Origin: Margaritifera margaritifera
Lineage: Eukaryota > Mollusca > Bivalvia > Unionida > Margaritiferidae
DNA length: 64,000 nucleotides
Assembly (NCBI GenBank): GCA_029931535.1
Contig: JAQPZY010001128.1
Location: 898,501-962,500 of the forward strand
Reading direction: 5' to 3'
The notes below the pieces were generated by a model, which was not told the DNA's origin, did not search any database, and worked only from the letters and a program-made list of their open reading frames with translations. Positions within the stretch are counted from its first letter, which is position 1. Every line of letters begins with the position of its first letter. The position numbers and the translations under genes are program-made. This document shows, in pieces, positions 24,101 to 32,842 of the stretch.

Positions 24101-26956
24101 CCAATACACCCTTTACTCACGTATTTGATAAGAGGAGTCTGTGGTCTTCAACAGGTGCAATTTGATGAATTTTTAAATACCATATATACTCTCATATAAA
24201 CAGATACAACTGCAAACTGCATAGACCCAGATCTGTCATCACATAATGCGCCAGCAGATCTGGGTCTGTGCAGTTTGTGAGGACTAATCAGTCGAACAAA
24301 CAACATAGACCCTGATCTGCAGGCACAATATGCAATGGCAGATCAGGGTCTATGTTGTTTGCATTTGGACCTGGCTTATACGGTACTCATTCAGCTATTA
24401 TTTTATGGACAATGAGTGACATGGGGATTGATATTAAATTAAAATCAGTGTAAGAAAATGCACTCCAACCTATACATTTTGTAGGGAGTTTGTAGTGCTG
24501 TATTCTTATCTTTCCAAAGCGGGTTTGCAGAACATTTTAACTCACCTGGCCATAACGCCAAGTGAGCTTATGTTATGGCTCTGTGTCCATCATCTGTTGT
24601 TCATTGTCCATCATTCATTAGTCCATCAACATTAGCTTATTATTACTCTGGAGGCCATGTTTTTTATCTGATTTGGATGAAAATTTTGGAATCTATGCTT
24701 ATATCATCAAGATCTCAGACAAGTTCAAAAAGGAGTGAGATCCACAGATATTAATGAAGTGATCTTGCCTCTGATTGGCAGAGCTTGTTACCACTCTGGA
24801 GCCATATTTCTGATCTGATTTTTGATCAGACTTGAAATATATGCTTTTATCATCAAGCTCTTGGATGAGTTTGATAATGAGGAAGATCCATGCATTTTAA
24901 TGAGGTGATTTTACATATGATTTGCTCTGTTTGTTACCATTCTGGAAGCTAAATTTCTGAACTGATTTAATCAAACTTGGAACATGGGATTATATCATTA
25001 AGCTCTTGGAGCTGTTCAATAAAGAGCAAGATCCACACATATTAATGAGGTGATCTTGCATCTGATTGGTTGGACTTGTTACCACTCTGAAGGCCACATT
25101 TCTGATCAAATTTTGATCAGACTTGGTATATACGCTTATATGATCAACATCATATGTGGGTTCAGTAATGAATGAGATCCATGCCTATCAATGAGGTCAT
25201 CTTGAATATGATTGGCTCAACTTGTTACCATTCAAGATGATGTATCTTTTATCAGATTTTGAGTAAAATTGTAATTTTCAATGAGTTTTATTATAAACAA
25301 GATCTGCACATATTAATGAAATAAAATGCAGTTAGAAATATTTCTCAAATTGTATGTAATGTGAAAAATTATGCAAACCAGATTTAAAGAAATTAACAAT
25401 TTTAGAATACATGGTGTGTACATTTTAATAGAACATATTTATAAGAATTAGCAAAATAATACACCTTTGGGATTAAAATTAATAATAATTTATAACTGAG
25501 GAAAAAGTATAAATATACATTTTGGTAAAGAAACTGTACAATTGCAGGCTAGCATAGTGTTGTAATTAAGGTTCAGAATTTCTTCACACAATTATAGGCA
25601 TTTGTTTGCAAGGAATTGTGTTTTTTTCAAATATTGATTTTGCTCCATATATTTCTTGTAAAAAAACACGTTGAAGTTTATAATTTTTTTGCAGAGAATT
25701 ATTTCAAATTTTTTTGCTACATTTGAAATTCTTAAATATTTGGAAACAGGTTTGATATATTTGATGGAGTATTGAGTTTTCCTGTTTTAGTATTCCCATG
25801 TTAAAGTACCTGAAACAATTGCAATTTTTTTGTTAACACATGTATTCTGCATTATTTCATGGCATTTCATTGATCAAAACTTCTTTTGAAATTTATTGTT
25901 TGTTATTTTAGCTTTAATTTAAAAAATACCCCCAATGTGCTTTTCTCCTGAAACGTTTCCATATTTAATTACAAAGAGTAAAAAAAAACCTTGACCTTAA
26001 CAAACAAAACCCTGTGAATTATAATTTCAATTTGTGTTAAAGTCATGTGACTCTGTAGACCACAAGTTAAAACTTTGTACATTTTGCTTTCAAAGATCTC
26101 AGATGACTTCCATTATGAGCAAGAGACTTTGCATATTAATTATGGCTTTATCTTTGGAAATAATTTTTATTGGACTACAGTAAAATAGGTAAAATTGAGA
26201 TGATATTTGGGACATAGTTTACATAGGTTATGTTTTTACAATACTACTTAAGCGTGCTTAGTAAACTGGTAAGCTGTTTAGTTATATAAGCAAGGTGAAC
26301 AGTATCAGGCTCAGTTGGGCCTCTTGTTAATACTGTTATGTAAAAACATGAATTTTTTAAAATGTGAAATACTCCACTCATTTCACATGTTATCCTTAAA
26401 GTGCAGAGTATATAACTATAATTCAGTCATATGCATTTTTTCGTGAAATGATGTATTATGTAAATGGTGATACATGTGTTTTTATAATTTGCATTTTTTT
26501 CGGTTTTTTTAGGTATCTGTGCAACCTAAGTGTGGTCGTTTAGTTGGTTTTAATGCTGGTGAATATCACGGAGTTAGAGCAGTCCTGAAAGGTCAACGAT
26601 GTGCCCTGGCTATGTGGTACACTATGGATCCCAACTACATAGAGGTGTCACGTATCTCTGCCATGAGGGTGTTCTCCAAAATGGAGGAAGAAGGTACAAC
26701 AACAACAATAACAGAGGGAAATGATGTGCAGAATACTGTTACAGATGATGAAGTTGAGGATGTAATAGCAGATGAAGTACAAAATAAAAATGCTGATGAC
26801 CAAGAATCAAAAATGTCAAGTGAATCTGCATCAAAAGAAACTAAAGATAGTGGTGCTGAACATACAGATAATGAATCAGAAGTAAGTACAAGCAAAGAAA
26901 TAAACTCCTCAAAGATGGAAGTGAAATCTAATGCCAAGGAGAAGGAAGAGTTATGA
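3084..26956 (+). CDS. P3H: Prolyl 3-hydroxylase (leprecan family), C-terminal part, six exons
   Basis: The exons are 3084-3193, 4181-4276, 15642-15792, 17074-17191, 20452-20524 and 26513-26956; all have AG/GT junctions, and they join in frame to 329 residues. This covers the C-terminal part of an enzyme family of about 700 residues that hydroxylates proline at carbon 3 in collagen chains in the ER, using Fe(II), 2-oxoglutarate and oxygen. Visible landmarks, counting from the first complete codon, are GDGYKGTISPHT (about 42-53), RPLYFDYTHLVCRTA (about 102-116), HADNC with iron ligands H133 and D135, SAILYLNED (158-166), the third ligand H201 in EYHGV, and the 2-oxoglutarate arginine R211 in KGQRCALA. 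An acidic Ser/Glu/Asp-rich tail leads to a C-terminal KEEL, a KDEL-type ER retrieval signal. The N-terminal repeat region lies left of the window. P3H1, P3H2 and P3H3 cannot be told apart safely here. Confidence 0.95.
3464..3874. mobile_element. MITE with inverted ends TACAGCTCTCC
   Basis: The left end TACAGCTCTCCTTTGCTATA at 3464 is mirrored by GTTATAATGAGGGAGAGCTG ending near 3870. The element is about 410 bp with no coding capacity and includes a short GT run near 3562. Related sequence (GTTATAGTGACGGAGTGCTG) is seen at 48330-48352. Confidence 0.6.
4181..4276 (+). CDS. P3H: Prolyl 3-hydroxylase exon 2 of 6 in window
   Basis: Acceptor CATTCAG precedes 4181 and donor GTATTT follows 4276. 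The exon is 32 codons in phase 0. It encodes GDGYKGTISPHTDSETF, the family's hallmark GDGY...SPHT segment, then LGLNISRAWK. The intron that follows is 11.4 kb and holds the DIRS-like element. Confidence 0.92.
5037..5257. mobile_element. Double-hairpin palindromic element, copy 1 (full, 221 bp)
   Basis: The terminal inverted repeats are TACCGTATATACTCGAGTAT and its mirror ending TATATACAGTA. Between them are two separate hairpins. Hairpin I has arms AAACAACATTGACCCTGATC against its complement around GCATAATGC. Hairpin II has arms AAACTGCATAGACCCAGATC against its complement. They are joined by a linker containing TAGTCCTTACAAA. There is no coding capacity. Confidence 0.9.
5808..5948 (+). repeat. 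Left inverted terminal repeat of DIRS-like element
   Basis: It contains ACTCCACTACCTC, GAAACTCTTACCCATTACCT, TGACTACCCATCAAC and TTTACCAGTTTAAGCT. It aligns with the reverse complement of 9918-10043. Confidence 0.85.
6180..7750 (+). pseudogene. Gag-like / RT-upstream region of DIRS-like element
   Basis: Broken frames with Gln/Pro/Ser-rich stretches lie between the left inverted repeat and the RT. One open stretch runs over 6192-6590 (PYTTALVVVQPPSQQYLLT), and others lie near 7195-7750. Its position suggests the gag-like ORF and the start of pol. I recognise no domain. The short open frames here are fragments, not separate genes. Confidence 0.5.
7840..8330 (+). pseudogene. Reverse transcriptase / RNase H fragments of DIRS-like element
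   Basis: LDLTDACFHVSIHSAQASSF at about 7850-7910 is the RT block carrying the first catalytic Asp. Around 8030-8130 is NVPADC followed by an RNase H-like tail, and VDLFAMR-stop-NHKLPTLISPV with DPEAWAVDMLS lies at about 8130-8225. These are diagnostic of DIRS/Ngaro-type polyproteins. At least one in-frame stop and several shifts are present. Confidence 0.85.
8530..9370 (+). pseudogene. Tyrosine recombinase remnant of DIRS-like element
   Basis: Blocks read GHDKDLSELMDSFELNRPKS (about 8620-8680), FLIALALAGRLSKLHALSW (about 8790-8850), ISADEIRAISSNL (about 9182-9220) and FSSFYLRDLASLG (about 9285-9325). They resemble the C-terminal half of DIRS recombinases, with the H-x-x-R and final Tyr region. 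The blocks fall in more than one frame with stops, so it is inactive. Confidence 0.8.
9494..9655 (+). repeat. 42-bp tandem repeat, about 4 copies
   Basis: The unit starts TGTTACATGACCATTGGTTG, with starts at 9494, 9536, 9578 and 9620. It is near-identical from copy to copy and lies just after the recombinase remnant, inside the DIRS-like element. The period is divisible by three, which is why it stays open in several frames. Confidence 0.95.
9918..10043 (-). repeat. Right inverted terminal repeat of DIRS-like element
   Basis: Its reverse complement contains GAAACTCTTACCCATTACCT, GGCTACCCATCAACC and TTTACCAGTTTAAGCT, matching the left end. The motif TGATCACATTA or its inverse lies nearby at 9849-9859, 9770-9780 and 10050-10060 and may be part of the internal complementary region typical of DIRS. 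Confidence 0.85.
10068..10132 (+). repeat. 65-bp sequence repeated at 16974-17036
   Basis: TCATTTATCCAGACAAATCT and GGAGTTCAGATCATCAATAT recur almost unchanged at 16974-17036. This copy touches the right flank of the DIRS-like element; the other ends 37 bases before a coding exon. Confidence 0.85.
10850..11345 (+). repeat. Diverged tandem repeat (about 3 units, 120-170 bp)
   Basis: Phrases such as GACCTGGTTTGATTTTCAGG, CAGCAATTTTTAAA and TTTTGGGGACTTAGACTTTT recur three times with heavy drift. No coding signal is seen. Confidence 0.6.
12090..12219 (+). repeat. Perfect 65-bp tandem duplication
   Basis: Two identical copies (12090-12154 and 12155-12219) begin ACCAAATCAGATTTGAATAC. Perfect identity points to a recent event. 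Confidence 0.97.
12220..15641. other. Intron, no further feature recognised
   Basis: This is AT-rich intron sequence of prolyl 3-hydroxylase between exons 2 and 3. I see no open frame of interest, tRNA-like sequence or clear repeat boundary. A stretch at 14530-14720 has the wording of dispersed repeats but no ends I can place. The part from 11346 to 12089 is similar. Confidence 0.5.
15642..15792 (+). CDS. P3H: Prolyl 3-hydroxylase exon 3 of 6 in window
   Basis: Acceptor TGCACTTTAG precedes 15642 and donor GTAGGT follows 15792. The exon is 50 codons plus one base (phase 1). It carries LSRPLYFDYTHLVCRTAKE, matching the PLYFSYSHLVCRTA segment known from vertebrate prolyl 3-hydroxylases. Confidence 0.93.
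16081..16301. mobile_element. Double-hairpin palindromic element, copy 2 (full, 221 bp)
   Basis: Ends are TACTGTATATACTCGCATAT and TATATATGGTA. The order of hairpins is reversed relative to copy 1 (hairpin II first), so it is inserted in the opposite orientation. It lies in the intron after exon 3. Confidence 0.9.
16693..16880 (+). mobile_element. tRNA-derived SINE
   Basis: The head GCGGTAGCTCAGTTGATTGA resembles an A box, and GGTTCAATACC resembles a B box. The body follows (TGTCCTTGGGAAAGGCACTT), then a tail with GTGCTGTTAAAATCC and an A-rich end. It cannot form a good tRNA, so it is not a tRNA gene. It lies in a prolyl 3-hydroxylase intron. Confidence 0.75.
16974..17036 (+). repeat. Second copy of the 65-bp repeat, beside exon 4
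   Basis: It matches 10068-10132 closely. Its end lies 37 bases upstream of the exon 4 splice junction, where a branch point would be expected. Confidence 0.85.
17074..17191 (+). CDS. P3H: Prolyl 3-hydroxylase exon 4 of 6 in window (iron-binding HxD)
   Basis: Acceptor TTTTTTTCAG precedes 17074 and donor GTATGT follows 17191. It encodes DLSHQVHADNCDI, with the His and Asp of the Fe(II) HxD motif, and ends in RETSFIQRHY. The last two bases share a Ser codon with the next exon. Confidence 0.93.
17685..17760 (+). repeat. Fragment with CTGGAAAAGTCCTGGAATTT wording
   Basis: The sequence, including a G-rich run, resembles the inner ends of the element at 21380-23935. It is probably a fragment of the same or a related transposon. 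Confidence 0.5.
17882..18102. mobile_element. Double-hairpin palindromic element, copy 3 (full, 221 bp)
   Basis: Ends are TACCGTATATACTTGGGTAT and GAGTATAGACAGTA. Hairpin II comes first, then hairpin I. It has exactly the same length as copies 1 and 2. Confidence 0.9.
18120..18275 (+). mobile_element. SINE, 5' truncated, same family as 16693-16880
   Basis: It retains a B-box-like GTTCAAATGC, the body TCTCTGGGCAAGGAACTTTA and the tail GTGCTGTTAAGCACC. The A-box half is missing or degenerate. It starts about 20 bases after the palindromic element. Confidence 0.6.
18420..18840 (+). repeat. Modular repeat family A, short copy
   Basis: It begins with a unit containing ACACACATTCATCCCATGG (also seen at 63.75-63.79 kb on the other strand), has about two tandem core units, and then the tail phrase AGCATCAGTCCCTTTGATGA. 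Confidence 0.85.
19858..20043. mobile_element. Double-hairpin palindromic element, copy 4 (left end lost)
   Basis: Hairpin II and hairpin I are present and the right end ATATACGGTA is intact, but the left terminal repeat is gone. It lies in the intron before exon 5. Confidence 0.85.
20452..20524 (+). CDS. P3H: Prolyl 3-hydroxylase exon 5 of 6 in window
   Basis: Acceptor TTTCTTTCAG precedes 20452 and donor GTCAGT follows 20524. It completes the Ser codon and encodes AILYLNEDIEGGDFFFAY, the conserved SAILYLN strand of the double-stranded beta-helix core. Confidence 0.93.
20775..21235 (+). repeat. Dispersed repeat, inverted partner at 32038-32420
   Basis: AGGACGTTCTGTTGAGAATA, CAAGCTCATACAAGCACTTT, TCTGGAAAACAACC and GGTTGAGTAAGG all recur in order on the opposite strand at 32.04-32.42 kb. 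No coding content is seen. Confidence 0.8.
21380..23935. mobile_element. Element with inverted CAGGGTTCC ends (hAT-like MITE candidate)
   Basis: The left end CAGGGTTCCATCACTACC and the right end GTGTGGGAACCCTG are inverted, and both continue into CCTGGAAA-type wording. Outside lie AATCACAG (21368-21375) and AATAACAG (23936-23943), a 7/8 match of the size expected for hAT, although TAAC separates the left copy from the end. The interior (2.5 kb) shows no transposase, so it is a non-autonomous or decayed element. It may also be two unrelated ends. Confidence 0.5.
24178..24385. mobile_element. Double-hairpin palindromic element, copy 5 (right end shortened)
   Basis: Left end TACCATATATACTCTCATAT, hairpin II, then hairpin I. 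The right terminal repeat is cut to CTTATACGGTA by a small internal deletion. Confidence 0.9.
24538..26331 (+). repeat. Hairpin-headed modular repeat, complete copy with tandem core
   Basis: The head TAACTCACCTGGCCATAACG ... CCAAGTGAGCTTATG forms a small hairpin. Then come about five diverged units of 170-185 bp (24600-25330) with GTTACCACTCTGG, ATTTCTGATCTGATTT and AATGAGGTGATCTTGCAT. A unique AT-rich body follows, and a tail GGCTCAGTTGGGCCTCTTGT at 26308-26331. This layout is common in bivalve genomes. It lies in the last prolyl 3-hydroxylase intron and ends about 180 bases before the last exon. Confidence 0.75.
26513..26956 (+). CDS. P3H: Prolyl 3-hydroxylase last exon, with KEEL C-terminus
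   Basis: Acceptor GGTTTTTTTAG precedes 26513 and the TGA is at 26954-26956. It encodes the end of the dioxygenase core: QPKCGRLVGFNAGEYHG with the third iron-binding His, KGQRCALAMWYTMD with the 2-oxoglutarate Arg, and then about 90 residues of acidic, low-complexity tail. The last four residues, KEEL, fit a KDEL-like retrieval signal, as vertebrate family members also carry. Confidence 0.95.
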   Translation, partial: VSVQPKCGRLVGFNAGEYHGVRAVLKGQRCALAMWYTMDPNYIEVSRISAMRVFSKMEEEGTTTTITEGNDVQNTVTDDEVEDVIADEVQNKNADDQESKMSSESASKETKDSGAEHTDNESEVSTSKEINSSKMEVKSNAKEKEEL

Positions 26957-27362
26957 CCATATTGGTGTGATGTGTACGTGCAGCTTGTTTGTAAATGCAA
27001 TTTAGAATCTCAGGAAAAGAAATTTCCTTCACAGACTAGCATTCATTCTATACCAGTGTCATCTGTTTACTTATACATCTCATGTAAACAGTAATCAAAA
27101 AAATGAAAAAAAAGAAAAAGCAACAGTTTAAAAGTCACTGATATGTTATTGTGTTCTTGTGAAAAATTCAGGCAAAGCATTACAAATATATTCTTTTAGG
27201 TATGTAAAATAAGATATAAAATATATAAAAAACATTCTAAATGGAGATTTTATTATAGTTAATAATGGCCTTCCAGGTTACATTGACTTTCAGTTTGTTC
27301 AGTACTCTTTACAATCTTTTTTTAAATGTATCCATGGTGATGAATCTAGTATTTGCCTAATA

Positions 27363-27590
27363 TTTGGTTGTATATGTCATGATTGTCATTTGCCAAAAGT
27401 AGGTCAGTGTTGCCTACAGTTCCATTTTTCAAAATTTCTTTCTTGTATTTTTTTTGTATTTTACTTCTGATATTTTGTTGTATATGTTGTGATTGTTATT
27501 CTCCAAAAGTAGGTCAATGTTACCTACGGTTAATTTTTTTTAAAATTTCTTTCTTGTATATTTTTTTTTTATTCACTTCTGACTGAGAGC
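27363..27590 (+). repeat. Diverged 112-bp tandem duplication in the 3' UTR region
   Basis: GGTTGTATATGTCATGATTG ... CAAAAGTAGGTCAGTGTTGC and AATTTCTTTCTTGTAT occur twice about 112 bases apart. They lie between the stop codon and the candidate poly(A) signal. Confidence 0.85.
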
Positions 27591-27635
27591 TTTTTACATA
27601 TGTTAATCTCTACACATTTGGAATTGCTTAAGTGC

Positions 27636-27641
27636 AATAAA
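27636..27641 (+). terminator. Candidate polyadenylation signal AATAAA for prolyl 3-hydroxylase
   Basis: A canonical AATAAA lies 680 bases after the stop, followed by a T-rich stretch near 27655. Several weaker AT-rich candidates lie closer to the stop, so this choice is tentative. Confidence 0.4.
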
Positions 27642-28158
27642 ACTGTGAGTGAGGGCTTTTTCCCATTGATCTTTAAATGATCTTCGACTTGATATAGGGT
27701 AACTTGTCTATATAATCAAAAATATTGATGACATCAAAATTTTAGTATCTTGTGAACAATTGATAGAAATGCCAGTATTTGAATTAGTCCCTTGCCAGAA
27801 TTAGTGCCTTGCATAAATTATTAGTGTGAATTATTTTTATATATGTTGTCATAACATGCTTTATTATGATGTACTGTGAATCAGTATTTTCCATTGACTA
27901 CCAGTATTAATGGATTTCATGATTGGTGCCAACCACAAAATTGTAAGGACCCAATGGAGATTGATTCATCTGTGGAAACCATAGTAGCCCTTTCCTAATT
28001 GATGAAATTAGGTATGGATATAACATCATTTTTCACTAAACAACAGAATTTGATACTCACAAAAATAAAGAATTCACAGGTACTTATTTATGGATAATTG
28101 CATTGGATGGGATAGACAGATGCACAAAACTTCATACGTTTTGATCCGAGTAGTCACT

Positions 28159-28241
28159 AAGAACAAGTTTGATATGGCACAGGGATACATTGAGGCTATC
28201 GGGCTGAGATGTATTCATAAACCATATCAAACTAGTTCTTT
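28159..28241. repeat. 83-bp foldback
   Basis: The arm AAGAACAAGTTTGATATGG pairs with CCATATCAAACTAGTTCTT around a loop of about 20 bases. It has no coding content and is possibly a small foldback MITE. Confidence 0.8.
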
Positions 28242-28479
28242 TCCCTAACTCAGAACAAAACATGAATTTGGTTTTGTATTTATTACATACCCCCTATTTT
28301 GTGCTTTCTAAGTAATTGTAGATTTACAGTGTGAATGAAATTCAAAAAGAATTGTGAGTTACAAAAATCTGCTTTGGTGCATCTAAGAATATCGATGAGC
28401 AAAATGTCATAGAAAACGCCTAAAAAAAGGAGGGATTAGTAGAATCATGTATTGATGTTTATATGGAAATCCCACCTGA

Positions 28480-30560
28480 GGGGTCATATTTTGTGAGCAG
28501 TAAAGAGGCTTTGCTGAGGTTTTGCCCATGAGTTGTGAGCCCAAGGGTGGGTTTTTCTTGTTCCACATCAATACACATGGTTTATTATTTTTCTCACATT
28601 CCTGGTAAAGGCCAATTTGGCCTGGATCAGAGTAGTGCTGTTTTTAGCTGTGATGGACAAAACAAGAGCTTATGTGATGGTCATTGTATCTGTCATCCAT
28701 TCTTCATAAAACTTAGCATACAGTTTCATCCTGAGGTTTTGCTTGTCCTAAACAAAACTGGTTCCTCTTGGACATCCAACATGGCCACCATAGTGGCCAT
28801 CTTAAAAATCTTGTTATTGCTATTTCTTCTAAAAAGACAGTCTTATTGATATGAGGTTTATACTAAAAGATTTTGTGTGATATGTAGATGGTCCTAAATG
28901 AAAATGGTGTTGATCTGATGTCCAATGTGTCCACCATCTTGAAGTCATGTTATCACTACTCCTTAATAGATGGTTGTAGCAGCTTGGGGTTTTCACAAAA
29001 AGACTTTTATGATATCTGGTTGGTCTTGAATGAAAATGGTGCTGATCTGAACTCCAACATGGTCAATATGGTGACCATCTTGAAAATCTTGTTATTGCTA
29101 CTTTTTGTGAATGGATGGTTGTATTTAGATGGGGGTTTTACTATTAAAACACTTCTTACTATATGTAGTTGTCCTATTTAAAAATGGTGCCAATCTGACC
29201 TTACAAAATGGCTGCAGTGGAGGCCATCTTGAAAATCTTGTTATTGCAGCCCTTCCCAAATGGGTGTTTTTATTGACATGGGGTTTCCACTAAAATGTTT
29301 TTTATGATATATAGTTTGTCCAAAATGAAAATGGTGCTAATCTGATGTCACAAAATGACTGCCATCTTTAGAATCTTTCTATTTTTTCTCCTCTTGAACA
29401 GATAGTCTTGTCGACGTGGGTTCATACAGCCACTATTGTGCTGAGGTGCCATAAAGCACTACCACTAATATAATACTTTAAAACATTTTTTGCAATAAGT
29501 ACTTGGTTGCAAATGAAAATGGTGCTGATAATGACCTTTCAGTTTAGCTGCCACAGCAGCCATCATGAAAAGTCTTATTATGGCTACACCTTCTGAATGG
29601 ATTGTCATGTTGATATTCACTAAAACACTTCTTAATGTATGTGGTTGGTTCTATATTTAAATGATGTGTATCTAACCTCAAAAATGGTTTCCATATGGCC
29701 TTCTTGAAAATTTTGTTATGACTACTTCTGGTAAACAGATGATCTTATCAGCATGGGTTTATACTTCAACAATATATCGCTAGTCCTGAATTAAAACGAT
29801 GCTTTTTTTATCATTGTGGCCATCTCAGAAATCTTGTATCACTACTACTTTTCTTGAAGGAGTGGTGGTATTGGCATTGGGATTTCACTAAAGCACTTCT
29901 TGTAATATGTAATTGGTCTTGAATGTAAATGGTGCAGATCTGACCACCAACATTGTCCATTCTATTGTAAACAACTTTGAAAACCAAACTTAGAGGCCAC
30001 TGGATACATTTTTATACTTCACTGAGCTTATGAACACAGTGAATTGTACATATACAAATGAATTTTGACCAGAATCTGTATTGTTTTTCAATAAACATGA
30101 TAGCACTCGAACATTGATTTCAAGGCCAAAGGTCATGACTCGGGGTTTTTTATCAGTAATTACTTGTGAGCATGATAACAGAAACAAGTATGAATGGATA
30201 TTTATCAAACCCAGTTTGTGGATATATCTGAAGAATACATTGAATGATGACAGTTCAATAACTTTGGTTTATTTCCGGGAAGAAAAATTATGGATTTATC
30301 CAAACTTAGCATGTAGGCATATTTTGATGGAATCTGAGATTTGTTCATAATGCACTTATCTTCTGAATATGTTAAACATATAAGGAAATATTTTTGTTAC
30401 CAAATTTGGAATGTTGAGGCTTCTCAAGAATATCTGAGATGTTACAACATTTAATAGTTAAAATATAAAAGGAAGGAAGAAATGTGAATTGCTGTAAATT
30501 CTTTTTCTCCAGTGGAGTGTCAGTCCATTAAAGGGACGCTTGTTTTTCAATTGTGTTCCC
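28480..30560 (+). repeat. Modular repeat family A, long copy
   Basis: A head region of about 240 bases includes GGTAAAGGCCAATTTGGCC near 28605. Then come about nine diverged 140-bp core units (28720-29970), a body, and the tail (AAGAATATCTGAGATGTTAC near 30428; GTCAGTCCATTAAAGGGACG near 30520). It is the fullest copy in the window. Short open frames inside it are repeat artefacts. Confidence 0.85.
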
Positions 30561-30904
30561 CATTGAGAGGTCACCCATCTTATGAGGCCTTATTTTATTA
30601 TAGAGAAGTTGGTATCATGAGAGGAAGACCGATATATTGAAATTCTATGCCAGGAACATGTAGTCCGAATTTTATTCTCATTTTGGGCTCCGGTTCACTT
30701 GTTCAGTATTATAATTGCAATACTTTTAACTGTTGTTTATTATCTGTTTCAGTGTAGAATGATTTTATCAATTGATCAAAAATGTTTTTTTTTACACACA
30801 CACTTCCCACTCACCCATACCCCACTCTACCCCCCAGGTGGGCTATATGGAATACCCTCTGGCTGTCCATTCTTCTGTCCAGCACACAATCTTGTGAATA
30901 CATA

Positions 30905-31790
30905 CATCTAGTCCTGCAGTTTTTGAAGGATTGCTCTGAAACTGAAACATGGTAAATAGTATGGTCATCACCTGAAGATGCACATATTGACAAATCACTA
31001 CATTTCCACAGCTTCTACAAGTTATTGGCATTCTTGACGTACAGCTGAATGCAATGTATGAAATCTTGTGAAGGCAACTATTCTGTTTTCAGTTGCTTAC
31101 CTTGAAAGTTGGTACCTGGTATGGCTGTCATTTGAGATGCACATATTGACAGATCTCTGTGCTTTGGCAATACTTATTGTTGCCCTTTTTTTGTCTTGCA
31201 GCTGAAAGCATTATATGACTGAATCTTATGAACACAACTATTCATCCAGTTTTTGATGGATTGCTATAAAACTCTGTACATATTATGGTCATTAGCTAAA
31301 GATGTGTATATTGACAAATCACTGTTCTTCAGCAATTTTTGTTAGAGTTACTACCCTTTTTTACTTGGAGCTGGATGTAGTGTGTGACAGAATCTTGTGA
31401 ACATATCTAGTCTTGGAGTTCAGCAGATCACTGTGAAACTTTATACATATTATGGTCATCTTAAGTAGATACTCATTTACAAACCACTTTTACCATGCAG
31501 TTTTAACGTTTGTTATTGCACTTTTTAACTTGCAGAGTAATGCAGTGTATAACGGAATTTTGTGAATGCAGCTCGTCTTGTTTTTTAGCGGATTGCTGTG
31601 AACTTTAGTACATATTATGTTCATCATCATCATCAGATGTCCGTATTGACCAATCATTGCACTCAAACAATTTTTGGAAGATTTACTACACCTTTATACT
31701 AAAGTTGCAGTTTGATGCAGTGTTCAACAGAATGTTGTGAATTCAACTACTCTTTCAGTTATTGATCAACATTGAAAAATCTCTACAAAT
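30905..31790 (+). repeat. Diverged tandem repeat, about 180-190-bp units
   Basis: Phrases like ACATATTATGGTCATCA, GATGCACATATTGACAAATC and AGAATCTTGTGAACACAACT recur four to five times with drift. It is another modular tandem core, ending about 20 bases before a double-hairpin element. Confidence 0.8.
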
Positions 31791-31811
31791 CCATTCACCT
31801 AGTCGGGCAAG

Positions 31812-32034
31812 TACTGTCTATACTCACGTATAATCCTGTACCAACTGCAAAATGCATAGGAACCCAGATCTGCTGATGCATAATGCGCCAGCAGATCTGG
31901 TTCTATGCAGTTTGTAAGGACTAATCAGTAGAATAAACAACATAGACCCTGATCTACCGGTGCATTATGCAATGGCAGATCAGGGTCTCTGTTGTTTGCA
32001 TTTTTACCGTGCTTATATGCGAGTATATACGGTA
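31812..32034. mobile_element. Double-hairpin palindromic element, copy 6 (full, 223 bp)
   Basis: Ends are TACTGTCTATACTCACGTAT and GCGAGTATATACGGTA, with hairpin II first and then hairpin I. It touches the dispersed repeat that begins at 32038. Confidence 0.9.
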
Positions 32035-32037
32035 CTA

Positions 32038-32420
32038 AAAACTTTTTTTTGCCCAAAGTAAAATCTTACTCAACCAGTTATCATAGAATAAGTTGACAAT
32101 GTTAAGCTAAATTAGATTGTGTAAATGGTTGTTTTCTGGAACTTATTATGTGACATTTGTAACAAGTTTTAAGTAATTACATATCGAGTCTATTCTTCTT
32201 TCCTTATGGTAATCACATATTAGTATTGAAGAAAGAGAGCAAAGCGCTTATATGAGCTTGATAAAAAATAACTGGAAAACAAACCTCTGGTATAAAGTAT
32301 GGACTGTCAGTGAACAAAGTCTGCAATATTCTCAACAGAACGTCCTTTACATTAAAGAGAAACACTGGTCAGCCCTGAATCAGCACTCGATCAGATTGAC
32401 TGCCATCGTGATGCCCATCC
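32038..32420 (-). repeat. Inverted copy of the dispersed repeat at 20775-21235
   Basis: The reverse complement carries AGGACGTTCTGTTGAGAATA, CAAGCTCATATAAGCGCTTT and GGTTGAGTAAG in the same order as the first copy. An open frame across it is a chance frame. Confidence 0.8.
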
Positions 32421-32842
32421 ATCAATCCAGTCATCTGTTTTCTCTTTTGTTTCCACATGAAAACTTGATTTCTATACCATCTGCAGTTACCAAACCTTGT
32501 AAATAGCTTGCATTTGGGATAAGGAAGAACTCTATAAATTTCAGGCTTAAAAGGTCCAAGGTCATGACCACTGATTGAAAGAAGAAAAATGTTTCCACAT
32601 AATATAGATTTGGGGTCTGTATGTTGGAGGCTATGGTCATGGTAGGTCTAATAAGATAATAATGGTTTCTGCATAGTTTGTTTAGTTCAAGACTGCATAC
32701 CATGACCAAAAGTCAAAGACCCATTGGTCAGTTATCTCCAGAGTCGACCATGCCCTACTATTGCATACATAGAGGACTATTAAGCAATTAGTCTCAGTTA
32801 TTTTCAAATGCACTTATACAACTGACTGATCTCCATTATAAG

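Noticed and set aside
26635..27000. 121-codon open frame on the minus strand opposite the last prolyl 3-hydroxylase exon
   Set aside because: It mirrors the low-complexity acidic tail of a well supported exon and has no motif of its own.
32252..32506. 84-codon plus-strand frame
   Set aside because: It overlaps a non-coding dispersed repeat that also occurs inverted at 20.8-21.2 kb, where the frame is not kept.
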